A stretch of 64,000 bases of DNA. Origin: Arthrobacter sp. V1I9 (GTDB lineage Bacteria; Actinomycetota; Actinomycetes; Actinomycetales; Micrococcaceae). The translations under genes were made by a program, and so were the position numbers. The notes beneath the pieces are model-generated. The model did not search any database. It had not been told where the DNA came from and worked only from the letters and a program-made list of their open reading frames with translations. Where the stretch lies: the NCBI RefSeq assembly GCF_030817075.1, contig NZ_JAUSYU010000001.1:2418001-2482000 (forward strand), read 5' to 3'. Below are positions 42,599 through 52,829 of the stretch, piece by piece. Position 1 is the first letter of the stretch. Each line of letters opens with the position of its first letter.

Positions 42599-44515
42599 TC
42601 AGGCATCCGAGCGCAGGGCGCGGCGTTCCATCTCCAGCATCATCAGCTCGCGGTTGAGCCGCTGGTAGGTCTCGGGATCAGCCGCCGGGTCCAGCCGTTG
42701 GAGCTGGCCCATCTTGTCCGCCTTGACCCGGGTGATCTGGAGCTCGAAAAGCCGCGAGAGGATGTCACGGCAGTACTTCTGCACTGCTTCCTCCGTACTG
42801 GCGGGCAACGGCACCACGGCCAGTTCGGACACCAGGGGCCGCAGCGGTTCGGGAACTTCGTTCATCACGTGCTCCACCCAGCGGACCGGGTCAGCAGTGA
42901 GTGCCGGGTCCGTGGCGCGCATGGCGTCATGGACTGCCTGGAAGGCGGGTGTGGCGAACCGGGCAGCGGAGAAGCGCTCCCAGACCCCGCCGCTGAGCAG
43001 CGCAGGCTCCTGCAGTGCCACCTCCAGGGCCTGCCGTTCCATGGAGGCCACCGGATCACGGGGGTCCGGGCGGTGGAAGGACGGGACAGCGCCCGACGCC
43101 GGCCCGGCAGCTACGCCGGGTCCGCCAGGTTGGGCGGCGCCTGCGGGAGTCCGGGGATCGGCGGCGGGTGGCCCGCCTTGGTCTCCGCGCTTTACGGCAG
43201 CGGTCACCATGCGCAGCACTTCGTTGGGGTCCGGCATGCCCAGCCAGCCCGTGAGGGCCTGGCAGTAGCCCGTGCGGGTGGACGCGTCCCGGATGGCGGC
43301 AACCACCGGCACGGAGGCCTTCAGGCCCTGCACACGCCCTTCCACGGTGTCCAGGTTGAACTGCTTGAGCGTGGTGCGGATGGCAAACTCGAACAGCGGC
43401 CGCCGCGACTGCACCAACGCGTGCACTGCCTCGTCGCCCTTGCTTTGGCGCAGGTCACAGGGATCCGCTCCCGTGGGCTCCACGGCCACAAACGTCTGGG
43501 CGGTGAAACGCTGGTCCTCTTCGAAGGCCCGCAGTGCCGCCTTCTGGCCCGCGGCGTCGCCGTCGAAGGTGAAGATGACCTCTCCCCCGGTGCCGTCGTC
43601 CGAAAGCAGCCTCCGGGCTACCTTGATGTGCTCGGTGCCGAACGCGGTGCCACAGGTGGCAACCGCCGTCGGGACCCCCGCCAGGTGGCATGCCATCACA
43701 TCTGTGTAGCCCTCCACCACCACCAGCTGCCGGTCCTTGGCGATGTTGCGCTTGGCGAGATCGATCCCGTAGAGGACCTGGGATTTCTTGTAGAGCGTGG
43801 TCTCGGGGGTGTTCAGGTACTTGGGGCCTTGGTCGTCCTCGTAAAGCTTGCGGGCGCCGAAGCCGATGGTGTCCCCCGCGATGTCCCGGATGGGCCAGAT
43901 GAGGCGGCCGCGGAAACGGTCGTAGATGCCCCGGTTACCTTCCGAAAACATGCCCGTCAGCTTCAACTCAGCATCGGTGAAGCCCCGGTTGCGAAGGTGT
44001 TTGAGCAGCGCGTCCCAGCCCTGCGGGGCGTACCCGACGCCGAACTGTTCGGCGGCGGCACGGTCGAACCCGCGGCCGTGCAGGAAGGTCCGTCCCTCTG
44101 CGGCTCCCGGCGTGAGCAGCTGCGCCTGGAAGAACTCGTCGGCGATTTTGTGGGCGTCCAGCAGCCGCTGCCTGCGCCCCACTTCCTCGCGGCTTGGGCC
44201 GGTACCGCCGTCCTCGTACCGGAGTTCATAGCCGATCCGGGATGCCAGCTTCTCCACGGCTTCCTGGAAGGAGCTGTGGTCCTGCTTTTGGACGAACGCA
44301 ATGACGTCGCCGTCCTCACCGCAGCCGAAGCAGTGGTAGCGGCCTACCTGGGGACGGACGGTGAAGGACGGCGAGCGCTCGTCATGGAAGGGGCACAGGC
44401 CCTTGAAGGTCCCCAGCCCGGCGCCCTTGAGCGTGACGTAGCCGTCAACCACTTCCTTGATGTCCGTGCGCTGGCGTACTTCGTCGATATCTTCACGTTT
44501 GATCAGCCCAGCCAC
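42599..44515 (-). CDS. dnaG: DNA primase
   Basis: 638-residue primase that makes RNA primers at the replication fork. The CHC2 zinc finger has Cys41, His44, Cys62 and Cys65 (CPFHDERSPSF and RYHCFGCGEDG). The RNA-polymerase-like core has the TOPRIM Glu in VVVEGYTDVMA and later FDGDAAGQKAA. The C-terminal part, variable, is the DnaB-binding domain, joined by an Ala/Gly/Pro-rich linker (about 440-490). dgt and dusB lie upstream, the usual Micrococcales order. Confidence 0.96.
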   Translation of the reverse strand: MAGLIKREDIDEVRQRTDIKEVVDGYVTLKGAGLGTFKGLCPFHDERSPSFTVRPQVGRYHCFGCGEDGDVIAFVQKQDHSSFQEAVEKLASRIGYELRYEDGGTGPSREEVGRRQRLLDAHKIADEFFQAQLLTPGAAEGRTFLHGRGFDRAAAEQFGVGYAPQGWDALLKHLRNRGFTDAELKLTGMFSEGNRGIYDRFRGRLIWPIRDIAGDTIGFGARKLYEDDQGPKYLNTPETTLYKKSQVLYGIDLAKRNIAKDRQLVVVEGYTDVMACHLAGVPTAVATCGTAFGTEHIKVARRLLSDDGTGGEVIFTFDGDAAGQKAALRAFEEDQRFTAQTFVAVEPTGADPCDLRQSKGDEAVHALVQSRRPLFEFAIRTTLKQFNLDTVEGRVQGLKASVPVVAAIRDASTRTGYCQALTGWLGMPDPNEVLRMVTAAVKRGDQGGPPAADPRTPAGAAQPGGPGVAAGPASGAVPSFHRPDPRDPVASMERQALEVALQEPALLSGGVWERFSAARFATPAFQAVHDAMRATDPALTADPVRWVEHVMNEVPEPLRPLVSELAVVPLPASTEEAVQKYCRDILSRLFELQITRVKADKMGQLQRLDPAADPETYQRLNRELMMLEMERRALRSDA

Positions 44516-44567
44516 AGAGCAATCCTAGCCCCGGGGTACGACGGCGGCCGGCGCCTTATGGCGATCC

Positions 44568-45866
44568 TCACCACAGCGACGGAAGGCTCCCCACCAGGCG
44601 TTCGTACATGGCCAGCGCCGAGCCGTCGGTGAGTGATGCCACCTGGTCGATCACAACGCGAAGGCGCGCGCCGTCGTCTTGCGCATCCCGCCAGTCCGCA
44701 GCGAACATCGGCTCGAGGTGCCGGTCGCCGGTGGCGCTCAGGGCGGTGACCAGGGCGTGCAGCACTTCGCGCTGGCGCTCGTAGATGGGCTGGCGGTGAT
44801 CCGTGGTCATCACAAAGGTGGTGGCCAGGCCCTTCATGACGGCGATTTCCATCACGGTCTCGTCCGGCACCATGAGCTGGGCGTTGTAGCGCGTGAGGTT
44901 CTCGGGACCGTAGACGGCGCGGGTGGTTTCCAGGGCGCTCTGGCAGAACCGGCCGATCAGCTGGCTGGTCATGTTCTTCAGGGCTGCCATGGATTTGCGG
45001 CTGCCGTCGGCTTCGCGCACCCACACGTCCGTGGCTTCCAGCCGCGCCAGCGCGGCGTCGATCGCGGCGGGATCGTTGTGCGGGAGGTACCACTGCTTGG
45101 CGTAGCCAACCACCCGGGCGCGGTGGTCCGGATTGTCCATCCAGCGGAGCTGGAAGTGTCCGGCCACGATCGCGTCTTCGACGTCGTGCACGGAGTAGGA
45201 AATGTCGTCGGCGAGGTCCATGACCTGGGCCTCCAGGCATGATTGGCGCTCCGGGGCACCCTCGCGGATCCAGTTGAAGATCGGAAGATCGTCCTCATAG
45301 GCGCCGAACTTGCTGGTCCGCTGTCCGTGGATCACCGGGGCTTCCAGCGCGGACCAGGGGTACTTCGCTGCGGCGTCCAGGCTGGCCCTGGTGAGGTTCA
45401 GCCCGGCCGGGTGGTTATCTGCCGTCAGCACCTTGGGCTCCAGGCGCGTCAGCAGCCGGAGGGTCTGGGCGTTGCCTTCGAAGCCGCCGATGGCGTGGGC
45501 AACCTCGTTCAGCGCAGATTCCCCGTTGTGGCCAAACGGCGGGTGGCCCAGGTCGTGGCTGAGGCAGGCGGTGTCCACCACGTCCGGGTCGCAGCCCAGG
45601 GCGCGGCCCAGTTCGCGGCCCACCTGAGCAACTTCCAGGCTGTGGGTGAGGCGGGTCCGGACAAAGTCGTCCGTGTCCGGGGCCACCACCTGCGTCTTGG
45701 CGCCCAGCCTGCGGAGCGCGGAGGAATGCAGCACCCTGGCGCGGTCACGCTCAAAGTCCGAACGGTAAACGTTTTTGCTCGGCTCCTCCACCCAGCGGGC
45801 GGAATCGTGGCTGTCGTAGCCCGGCAGCACCGGTGCAGCGGTTCGTGTCTCAGCCACCGGATACAT
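44568..45866 (-). CDS. dgt: Deoxyguanosinetriphosphate triphosphohydrolase-like protein
   Basis: HD-domain phosphohydrolase, 432 residues, that splits dNTPs to nucleoside and triphosphate. HD motifs: RTRLTHSLEVAQVGREL, CLSHDLGHPPFGHNGE, and DLADDISYSVHDVEDAI. The N-terminal RDRARVLHSSALRRLGAKTQ is canonical. ATG 45866 is chosen over the 40-codon longer frame because the added residues are antisense-like; it overlaps the dusB stop by 17 bp. GTG 45857 is an alternative. Runs toward dnaG. Confidence 0.92.
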   Translation of the reverse strand: MYPVAETRTAAPVLPGYDSHDSARWVEEPSKNVYRSDFERDRARVLHSSALRRLGAKTQVVAPDTDDFVRTRLTHSLEVAQVGRELGRALGCDPDVVDTACLSHDLGHPPFGHNGESALNEVAHAIGGFEGNAQTLRLLTRLEPKVLTADNHPAGLNLTRASLDAAAKYPWSALEAPVIHGQRTSKFGAYEDDLPIFNWIREGAPERQSCLEAQVMDLADDISYSVHDVEDAIVAGHFQLRWMDNPDHRARVVGYAKQWYLPHNDPAAIDAALARLEATDVWVREADGSRKSMAALKNMTSQLIGRFCQSALETTRAVYGPENLTRYNAQLMVPDETVMEIAVMKGLATTFVMTTDHRQPIYERQREVLHALVTALSATGDRHLEPMFAADWRDAQDDGARLRVVIDQVASLTDGSALAMYERLVGSLPSLW

Positions 45867-47025
45867 CCAGTTCCGCAGCGGAGATGTCCCGCGACTGGTC
45901 CGCGTTGAGTGCCCGCGATTCCAGCCAGTCCTTCGGCAGCGCAGGCCTCTTCGGGGAGCCTGCCCGCCCGCGGGGACCTTCGGCATCGCCGCCCGGGTAG
46001 GGCGAGTCCAGGTCCAACTCGGCGAGCGTATCCCGCAGCACCTGCAGGCTGGTCACGAGGGCCAGTCGGGTGCGCAGTTCCCCGCCCACCACGTAGCCCT
46101 TGAAGTACCAGGCGATATGCTTTCGGATCTCGCGCAGCGCCTTGCCCTCGTCGCCGAAGGTTTCCACCATGAGTTCCGCGTGCCGGTACACACCCTCGGC
46201 CACCTGGCGCAGGTTCGGCCGGAAGCGGGTGTCGCTGCCTTCGAAGGCTGCCTGCAGGTCCCCGAACAGCCAGGGCCGGCCCTGGCAGCCGCGGCCCACC
46301 ACCACGCCGTCAACACCTGTTTCGCGGACCATCCGTACCGCGTCTTCCGCGGACCAGATGTCCCCGTTGCCCAGCACCGGGATGTCGGGCAGCGCCTCGC
46401 GAAGGCGGGCGATCGCAGACCAGTCAGCCTGTCCTGAGTAGAACTGGGCGGCTGTCCTGCCATGAAGGGCGACGGCGGCGACCCCGGAGTCGCGGGCGAT
46501 CCGGCCGGCGTCGAGGTACGTGAGGTGGTCGTCGTCGATGCCCTTGCGCATCTTGATGGTGAGCGGGACGTTGCCCTTGGAGGCTTCCTTGACGGCGGTC
46601 TGCACGATTGAGGTGAAGAGGTCGATCTTCCAGGGCAGGGCCGAGCCGCCACCGCGCCGGGTGACTTTGGGAACGGGGCAGCCGAAGTTCAGGTCGATGT
46701 GGTCCGCGCGGTCTTCCTCAACAAGCATCTGTACGGCGCGGCCCACTGTTCCCGGGTCCACGCCGTACAGTTGGACGGACCGGACCTTTTCGTCGTCGTC
46801 GTGGGAAATGATGCGCAGGGACTCAGGCGTCCGTTCCACCAGGGCGCGGGAGGTGACCATTTCCGCCACATACATACCGCCGCCGTATTCGCGGCACAAA
46901 CGACGGAAGGCCGAGTTGGTGATGCCGGCCATGGGTGCCAGGATCACGGGGGTGTCCACGGTGATGGGGCCAAGCTTCAGGGGCGGGAGTTCCAGCTTGG
47001 GAGCGGGAGGAGTTGCAACAGTCAC
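45850..47025 (-). CDS. dusB: tRNA-dihydrouridine synthase
   Basis: 391-residue FMN enzyme that reduces uridine in the tRNA D-loop. TIM barrel motifs: VILAPMAGITNSAFRRLCRE, the catalytic Cys in DLNFGCPVPKVTRRGGGSAL, ALHGRTAAQFYSGQADW, VLGNGDIWSAEDA and VVGRGCQGRPWLF. The C-terminal domain has HIAWYFKGYVVGGELRTRLA. Its 3' end overlaps dgt, so they are coupled. The C-terminal 40 residues are variable. Confidence 0.95.
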   Translation of the reverse strand: MTVATPPAPKLELPPLKLGPITVDTPVILAPMAGITNSAFRRLCREYGGGMYVAEMVTSRALVERTPESLRIISHDDDEKVRSVQLYGVDPGTVGRAVQMLVEEDRADHIDLNFGCPVPKVTRRGGGSALPWKIDLFTSIVQTAVKEASKGNVPLTIKMRKGIDDDHLTYLDAGRIARDSGVAAVALHGRTAAQFYSGQADWSAIARLREALPDIPVLGNGDIWSAEDAVRMVRETGVDGVVVGRGCQGRPWLFGDLQAAFEGSDTRFRPNLRQVAEGVYRHAELMVETFGDEGKALREIRKHIAWYFKGYVVGGELRTRLALVTSLQVLRDTLAELDLDSPYPGGDAEGPRGRAGSPKRPALPKDWLESRALNADQSRDISAAELDVSGG

Positions 47026-47094
47026 CTGTCCATTGTTGCAAAGCCGGGCAAATCGTGAGTGCCGGCAGGTCCCGCTCCCCGTCAGCCACCGCTG

Positions 47095-48564
47095 TCAGTC
47101 CCGCTCTGCAGCCCTGCGCCCCCGCCGGGTCTGGAGGGCCGCGGCCGCGAGCGTGCCCGTATCGGAGACATCATCAGGATTGACGGCCGGTTGCGTTCCC
47201 GGGTGGGCTGACCCTCGAGCGGCTGTGGCCTGGCCATGGTCCATGTCCACTCCACGGCCGCCGGAGTCCGGAAGCTCCGCTGCCCGTGCACCGGTCGCCT
47301 TCACCACGAGTACGGCAATCAGGGTGGTCACCGGGATCGCCAGGACCAGGCCGATGGAGCCGACCAGGGTCCGGATGACCTCTTCGGACAGCTCAGCGCT
47401 GGTGAGGGTATCCGCGAGCGGGCGGTCGTAGAGCATCACGATGATGAGGATCGGCAGGGCGGCGCCGGCGTAGGCGAACGCGATGGTGTACACGGTGGAG
47501 GCGATGTGGTCACGCCCGATGCGCATCGCAGAGGTGAACAGTTTCCGCGCGCTGCTGCCGGGTGCCAGTTCATACAGTTCCCACACCGCGGAGGACTGTG
47601 TGATGGTTACATCGTTCAGGACACCAAGCCCCGAGATGATGAGCCCGCACAGGATCACGCCCGAGATGGAGACGTTGGCCGACGTGTTCACCAGGGTGGT
47701 TGCCTCGTGGTTGCCCACTCCGGCAAGGTTTGCGGCGCCCGTGGCCCAGGCTGCGAGGAGCGCCGTGATCCCCAGCCCGAACATGGTGCCCAGAAGGGCG
47801 GTTGAGGTCCGCGCCGAGAAGCCGTGGGCGAAGTACAGGACCCCGATCATGATCACCGTTGATCCCACCAGAGCCAGCAGCAGCGGGGGTTTGCCTTCCA
47901 CCAGGCCGGGAAGCATAAAGCTGGCCAGCACGAAGTACGCGCCGACCAGTCCGATCAGTGCCCGGAGGCCGCGCCAGCGGGCCACCGCAATGACCACCGC
48001 GGCATAAAGCAGTGCGAGCAGGACTATCGGCAGGGTCCGGACGAAGTCCACAAAGATAAAGGCCGGCGAACCCTGTGACGCTGACGCGCCCTGGGCGTTG
48101 GACAGGTTCAGGTAGCGGATCTGGTCACCGGGCTTGACCCCATGGGACTTCGCGACGTCCGGGTTGATGACCACCTTCACCGGGCTTCCGCCCTTGTCCG
48201 GTTCGGTGAAGGCAAACGTACAGTCGGATCCCTGCTGGGATTGGCCCTGCTGGTTCTGGCCTTGTTCGCCCGTACCCGGCTGGCCTTGACCCTGCTGGGC
48301 CACGCCCTGCATGCAGTTTTCAGTGACCACGCTTTGGATGCTGCCCGTATCGAACGTGACCCCCGGGGCGGCGGAATAGGGGTTGGCCAGGGAGATGCCT
48401 TCCTTGCTCCCGGAGGGCCACAGCATGGCCATACCTGCCAGGGTCAGGACCGTCAGGGGAATCAGCACCGCGGCGAGGATGCGGTTTGCCTTCCGGCGGG
48501 CGGCCATCGCCTGCGGCGTCGGCTCCGAATGACCTGTAGAAGCGTGGGAGTGACCGGACCCCAT
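47095..48564 (-). CDS. YibE/F-family membrane protein
   Basis: 489 residues. A cytoplasmic start (GHSHASTGHSEPTPQAMAAR) leads to one helix (ILAAVLIPLTVLTLAGMAML), then an exported stretch of about 100 residues with a Gln/Gly-rich segment (QQGQGQPGTGEQGQNQQGQS), and at least seven helices: LPIVLLALLYAAVVIAVARW, LRALIGLVGAYFVLASFMLP and GVLNDVTITQSSAVWELYEL are typical of YibE/F. Function is unknown; some relatives are called multitransmembrane transport proteins. Divergent from the hydrolase gene. Confidence 0.85.
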   Translation of the reverse strand: MGSGHSHASTGHSEPTPQAMAARRKANRILAAVLIPLTVLTLAGMAMLWPSGSKEGISLANPYSAAPGVTFDTGSIQSVVTENCMQGVAQQGQGQPGTGEQGQNQQGQSQQGSDCTFAFTEPDKGGSPVKVVINPDVAKSHGVKPGDQIRYLNLSNAQGASASQGSPAFIFVDFVRTLPIVLLALLYAAVVIAVARWRGLRALIGLVGAYFVLASFMLPGLVEGKPPLLLALVGSTVIMIGVLYFAHGFSARTSTALLGTMFGLGITALLAAWATGAANLAGVGNHEATTLVNTSANVSISGVILCGLIISGLGVLNDVTITQSSAVWELYELAPGSSARKLFTSAMRIGRDHIASTVYTIAFAYAGAALPILIIVMLYDRPLADTLTSAELSEEVIRTLVGSIGLVLAIPVTTLIAVLVVKATGARAAELPDSGGRGVDMDHGQATAARGSAHPGTQPAVNPDDVSDTGTLAAAALQTRRGRRAAERD

Positions 48565-48648
48565 CAGCAGTAGAACCTCATACGTTGAACTCTACGTCCG
48601 GCACCATAGGGTTGATAAATGGATCGTCAGAACTGGGAGGAACCGGGC

Positions 48649-49407
48649 ATGGCCAACCGCAGCACAGGGGAAAGCGGCAGTTTTAATGTCGCGGGAACCG
48701 CAGCCGAATCTGACCGCCAGGCCGTGCTCAGCGTGCTTCCCTCGTCCGGGCCCACCCTGGGGGTTGCCCTGGTGTTGCACGGAGGAAAATCCCACAGCCG
48801 CGAACCGGTGGAATCGACCCACCTTAGCCCGGCAAGGATGGTCCCCTTCGCGCGGCACCTGCACCGGGCCGGCAGAAAACACGGACTCGCTGTGTGGTCC
48901 CTGCGCAACAGCGTGCGCGGCTGGAACGGGGCTGACATGTCGCCCCTGCAGGATGCGCGCTGGGCCCTGGAACAGATCAGCAGCCGGCACCCGGGCGTGC
49001 CGGTATTCCTGGTGGGCCACTCGATGGGCGGGCTGACCGCGGTCTGCGCTGCGGACCACGTGCAGGTGGAAGCTGTTGTGGCCCTGGCGCCCTGGCTCAG
49101 CCCCGGGACTCCGGTTTCAGCAGTGGCCGGCCGGAAGGTGCTTATTGTCCACGGCACCCTCGACAGGTGGACCAGCCCCTCGGCGTCGCTCGCGTTTGCA
49201 CGCCGCGCCGCCGCGAACGCTGAGTCCATGCAGTACGTTGCCCTCAAAGGCGTTGGGCATTTTATGTTCCGCAAGATCCGGCTGTGGCATACGCTCTCCA
49301 CCGGGTATGTCCTGAAGGCCTTCCAGGAATCAACCGGGGCGGACGTGGCCCTGCCCCGGGGCTTTGACGAACTGCTGCCGGCATCGGCGGTCCAGGTGAC
49401 CCTGTGA
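48649..49407 (+). CDS. Alpha/beta hydrolase
   Basis: 252 residues from ATG 48649, preceded by GGGAGGAACCGGGC; ATG 48619 is a longer option without such a site. The serine-hydrolase fold shows the oxyanion LVLHGG, the nucleophile elbow GHSMGG, the acid in IVHGTLDRWT and the His in GVGHFM. Substrate unknown; small esterases and lysophospholipases have this layout. It overlaps the next gene as GTGA, so the two are co-translated. Confidence 0.88.
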   Translation: MANRSTGESGSFNVAGTAAESDRQAVLSVLPSSGPTLGVALVLHGGKSHSREPVESTHLSPARMVPFARHLHRAGRKHGLAVWSLRNSVRGWNGADMSPLQDARWALEQISSRHPGVPVFLVGHSMGGLTAVCAADHVQVEAVVALAPWLSPGTPVSAVAGRKVLIVHGTLDRWTSPSASLAFARRAAANAESMQYVALKGVGHFMFRKIRLWHTLSTGYVLKAFQESTGADVALPRGFDELLPASAVQVTL

Positions 49408-50204
49408 CCCCCTTCCCCTGGGCGCACTTTGCCGCCACCCTGCCCTGGACCGCGCTCGCCGTCGTCGTGGTCCTGGCCATCACGTTCGCCGTAGCCGTCC
49501 GCCAGGGCCGGCACTCGGTGATGGATGTGGCGTGGGGTCCGGGATTCGTGGCCGTCGCTGTGGTGTCCTGGTGCCTTTCCGCCGGAATTGGCGACGACGC
49601 CAGGCGCCTGCTGCTCCTCCTGCTGACCGCGGTATGGGGCCTGCGGCTGGGTGCCCATATCGGCTGGCGCGCCCGCGACGGCCATGAGGACCCCCGGTAC
49701 CAGGCCATGCTCAGCAGTGCGCCCGGCAACAGGAATGCCTATGCGCTCCGGCGGGTCTACCTGCCGCAGGGCCTGGTGATGTTCTTTGTTTCGCTGCCCG
49801 TCCAGGTTGGTATGTCCGCCACCGGCGGCATTGGCTGGCTTGCGCTCGTGGGCGTCCTGCTCTGTCTCACCGGGTTCGCTTTCGAAACCGTGGGCGATTG
49901 GCAGCTGCAGCAGTTCAAGCGGGACACCAGCCGTCGTGGAACTGTCCTGGACACCGGCCTGTGGCGCTATACCCGGCACCCCAATTACTTCGGCGACGCC
50001 GCCGTGTGGACTGGTTTGTTCCTGATCGCCGCCGATTCGTGGCCCGGAATCCTGACTGTGCTCTCGCCAGCGCTGATGGTGTGGACCTTAGCGGCGAAGA
50101 CGGGCAAGCCGCTGACGGAGAAGGCAATGTCCGGGCGCCCAGGCTACCGCGAGTACGTCGAAGCCACCAGCGGCTTTATCCCCCGGCCGCCGAAGCGCCA
50201 CTGA
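49404..50204 (+). CDS. DUF1295 / steroid 5-alpha-reductase-like membrane protein
   Basis: 266 residues, about seven helices. The C-terminal signature GLWRYTRHPNYFGDAAVWTG followed by PGYREYVEATSGFIPRPP is that of the DUF1295 family, related to 5-alpha-reductases and isoprenylcysteine methyltransferases. Bacterial members may reduce or methylate lipids, but the reaction is not known. The GTG start overlaps the hydrolase stop. Convergent with the next gene; a hairpin lies between. Confidence 0.87.
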   Translation: MTPFPWAHFAATLPWTALAVVVVLAITFAVAVRQGRHSVMDVAWGPGFVAVAVVSWCLSAGIGDDARRLLLLLLTAVWGLRLGAHIGWRARDGHEDPRYQAMLSSAPGNRNAYALRRVYLPQGLVMFFVSLPVQVGMSATGGIGWLALVGVLLCLTGFAFETVGDWQLQQFKRDTSRRGTVLDTGLWRYTRHPNYFGDAAVWTGLFLIAADSWPGILTVLSPALMVWTLAAKTGKPLTEKAMSGRPGYREYVEATSGFIPRPPKRH

Positions 50205-50217
50205 CCACAAGCAGGTA

Positions 50218-50259
50218 GCGCCAAGTGCCGTTCTGAACCGTCAAAACGGCACTCGGCGC
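50218..50259. terminator. Hairpin between convergent genes
   Basis: GCGCCAAGTGCCGTT (50218-50232) and AACGGCACTCGGCGC (50245-50259) pair over 15 bp with one mismatch. It lies between the DUF1295 and GNAT stops. No long T-run. Confidence 0.6.
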
Positions 50260-50281
50260 CACTCAGAGGGCTGGAGACTGC

Positions 50282-51307
50282 CTAGTCCGAGACGACCAGG
50301 GTTTCCGGACCGGAGAGACGTGCCTTGCCGTTGTCGAGCAGGGGCTCGACGGCGGCGCGCAGGGCTGTCATGGAATCGTCCAGTTCCAGCATGACAGGGT
50401 GCTGGTACGCAATCAGCGCGAGCATGTCCCGGACGGCCTCGGCGGCGTCATCCGCGGCAAGCGCCGGTTCGTGGCCAACAAACACGTCCGTAGGTTCCTC
50501 ACCGCTCTGGCCCGCGTCCTCCTCCGGACCCTGGGCCGGCGCTGCGTAACTAACGGCGAAGGCACGGATCCGGCCCTTCTTGCTCGGCGCCACCCCGGAA
50601 CCGAAGGCAGACTCAGGCTGGGCACGCAGGACAATCGCGCCGTGCGCACCGGTGAGGTCGTCCAGGAACAGCTTCTGGACCTGGCTCACGGACAGCACGC
50701 CCGGTGAATCCCACCCGTGGATGGCAGTGTAATAGCGCCCCACCACGTCGGTGAGTTCCACGGAGCCGGTGGCCAGGTCCATCACCACGTCTGAGCCCGC
50801 GTTTTCGTCGTTGGCCGGCCCGCCGCCGTCGTCCTTCGCCGGGAATACGGGAAGCCTCAGGGCACCCGGTTCCACCACCACCAGCCGTGAACGCTGGATG
50901 GGCGAAAGGCCAAAGGCTTCGGCAAAAGCGGCGCCGGGGGTGCCCGGCTCCACCTTGGCGCGGAGCCTGGACACGCCCGACGGCGACTGTTCGGCTTCGC
51001 GGCGCAGCATGGTCAGGAGCGTCGCACCCACGCCCGAGCGCCGGTGGTCGCGGGCCACCTCGATGTACGTCCACAGCCGCTCAGGGTGCAGGGAGGCCTC
51101 GTACACAACGCCCGCCGCAACGGGAATTCCGACGCCGTCCACCACGTCCTCGGCCACGATGCACCGCCGCCACGGCGAGCCGTCGCCGTCGGAAGAAGGC
51201 GCAAGGGCACTGCGGAACTGCCGGGCCTGGTGGGTTTCGGGGCCGCCCCAGATCTCAAGGAGGGCCAGGTCATCGCCTTCGCGCCATTCGCGGTATTCGA
51301 TGGCCAC
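50282..51307 (-). CDS. GNAT-family acetyltransferase with C-terminal extension
   Basis: 341 residues. The N-terminal GNAT domain has EVARDHRRSGVGATLLTMLR (the acetyl-CoA loop RRSGVG) after VVYEASLHPERLWTYIEV. The remaining half (about 160-341) is a second, GNAT-like or unique region with DVVMDLATGSVELTDVVGRY and DMLALIAYQHPVMLELDDSM. Target unknown. The GTG at 51307 lies two bases after the glyS stop, so it is probably co-transcribed with glyS. Confidence 0.83.
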   Translation of the reverse strand: MAIEYREWREGDDLALLEIWGGPETHQARQFRSALAPSSDGDGSPWRRCIVAEDVVDGVGIPVAAGVVYEASLHPERLWTYIEVARDHRRSGVGATLLTMLRREAEQSPSGVSRLRAKVEPGTPGAAFAEAFGLSPIQRSRLVVVEPGALRLPVFPAKDDGGGPANDENAGSDVVMDLATGSVELTDVVGRYYTAIHGWDSPGVLSVSQVQKLFLDDLTGAHGAIVLRAQPESAFGSGVAPSKKGRIRAFAVSYAAPAQGPEEDAGQSGEEPTDVFVGHEPALAADDAAEAVRDMLALIAYQHPVMLELDDSMTALRAAVEPLLDNGKARLSGPETLVVSD

Positions 51308-51309
51308 TG

Positions 51310-52695
51310 CTAGGCGCCGATCAGGCGTGCGGCCAGGTAGCCCTCAACCTTGTCCAAGGAGACGCGCTCCTGGCTCATGGTGTCCCGCTCACGGATGGTC
51401 ACGGCCTGGTCCTCGAGGGTGTCGAAGTCCACGGTGATGCAGAAAGGGGTACCGATTTCGTCCTGGCGGCGGTAGCGGCGGCCGATGGCGCCAGCGTCGT
51501 CGAAGTCGATGTTCCAGTTCTTCCGCAGCTGGGCGCCGAGGTCCTTTGCCTTCGGGGACAGCTCCTCGTTGCGGCTCAGCGGCAGCACGGCGGCCTTGAC
51601 CGGGGCCAGGCGCGGGTCCAGCTTCAGGACGGTGCGGACATCAACGCCGCCCTTGGCGTTGGGGGCCTCGTCCTCGGTGTAGGCGTCGACCAGGAACGCC
51701 ATAAAGGAACGGGTGAGGCCCGCGGCGGGTTCGATCACGTAGGGGGTGTAGCGCTCGTTGGTGGCCTGGTTGAAGTAGCTCAAATCCGTGCCGGAGGCCT
51801 TGGCGTGCGTGGAGAGGTCGAAGTCGGTCCGGTTGGCGATGCCTTCGAGCTCGCCCCATTCCGAGCCTTGGAAGCCGAAGCGGTACTCGATGTCCGTGGT
51901 GCCCTTGGAGTAGTGGCTCAGCTTCTCCAGCGGGTGCTCGAAGAAGCGCAGGTTTTCCTCGCGGATGCCCAAGTCTGTGTACCAGGACATGCGCTCCTTC
52001 ATCCAGTACTGGTGCCATTCCTCATCGGTTCCGGGCTCAACGAAGAACTCCATCTCCATCTGTTCAAATTCACGGGTACGGAAGATGAAGTTGCCGGGGG
52101 TGATCTCGTTGCGGAAGGACTTGCCGATCTGGCCGATGCCGAACGGCGGCTTCTTGCGGGAGGTGGTGAGCACGTTGTTGAAGTTGACGAAGATGCCCTG
52201 GGCCGTTTCCGGGCGCAGGTAGTGCATGCCTTCCTCGCTGGCCACCGGGCCGAGGAAGGTCTTGAGCAGGCCGGAGAATTCCTGGGGTTCGGTCCATTCG
52301 CCGCGGGTGCCGCAGTTGGCGCAGGCGATGTCCTTCAGGCCGTTCTCGGCGGGGCGGCCCTTCTTTTCCTCGTACTCTTCCTCGAGGTGGTCCGCGCGGT
52401 AGCGCTTGTGGCAGGAGAGGCATTCCACCAGCGGATCGGAGAAGACCTCCACGTGGCCGGAGGCTTCCCATACCTGGCGGGGCAGGATGACGGAGGAGTC
52501 CAGGCCCACCACGTCCTCGCGGCCGCGGACCATGGACTGCCACCACTGGCGCTTGATGTTTTCCTTCAGTTCCGCACCGAGGGGCCCGTAGTCCCAGGCA
52601 GAACGCGAACCTCCGTAGATCTCACCGGCCTGGAACACAAAACCCCTCCGCTTGGAGAGGGAAATGACCTGGTCGAGAACGGATTTTGCTGCCAT
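51310..52695 (-). CDS. glyS: Glycyl-tRNA synthetase
   Basis: 461-residue homodimeric class II enzyme (bacterial GlyRS of the eukaryote-like alpha2 type; the symbol glyQS is also used). Motifs: [20 protein letters not shown], a zinc-binding insert CLSCHKRY...[41 protein letters not shown] and [23 protein letters not shown] 52695 gives the normal start [19 protein letters not shown]; the upstream 25 codons are dropped. The GNAT gene follows at two bases. Confidence 0.96.
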   Translation of the reverse strand: MAAKSVLDQVISLSKRRGFVFQAGEIYGGSRSAWDYGPLGAELKENIKRQWWQSMVRGREDVVGLDSSVILPRQVWEASGHVEVFSDPLVECLSCHKRYRADHLEEEYEEKKGRPAENGLKDIACANCGTRGEWTEPQEFSGLLKTFLGPVASEEGMHYLRPETAQGIFVNFNNVLTTSRKKPPFGIGQIGKSFRNEITPGNFIFRTREFEQMEMEFFVEPGTDEEWHQYWMKERMSWYTDLGIREENLRFFEHPLEKLSHYSKGTTDIEYRFGFQGSEWGELEGIANRTDFDLSTHAKASGTDLSYFNQATNERYTPYVIEPAAGLTRSFMAFLVDAYTEDEAPNAKGGVDVRTVLKLDPRLAPVKAAVLPLSRNEELSPKAKDLGAQLRKNWNIDFDDAGAIGRRYRRQDEIGTPFCITVDFDTLEDQAVTIRERDTMSQERVSLDKVEGYLAARLIGA

Positions 52696-52829
52696 GGGGA
52701 AACTCCAATTTCTACAGGGCCGCTGGGTGCGGTCCGCGGTTTTCAGGCCCCGGGATAACCGGCGGTGCATGACCGCAGGCTGCCGCTGGGGCGGATGAAG
52801 GAAAGATGCAAAAAGCTGCGTGTCCTAGC

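Noticed and set aside
42584..44632. 682-codon open frame on the plus strand
   Set aside because: Antisense to dnaG, with low-complexity composition and no domain.
50887..52758. 623-codon open frame on the plus strand
   Set aside because: Antisense to glyS and the GNAT gene; no motif.
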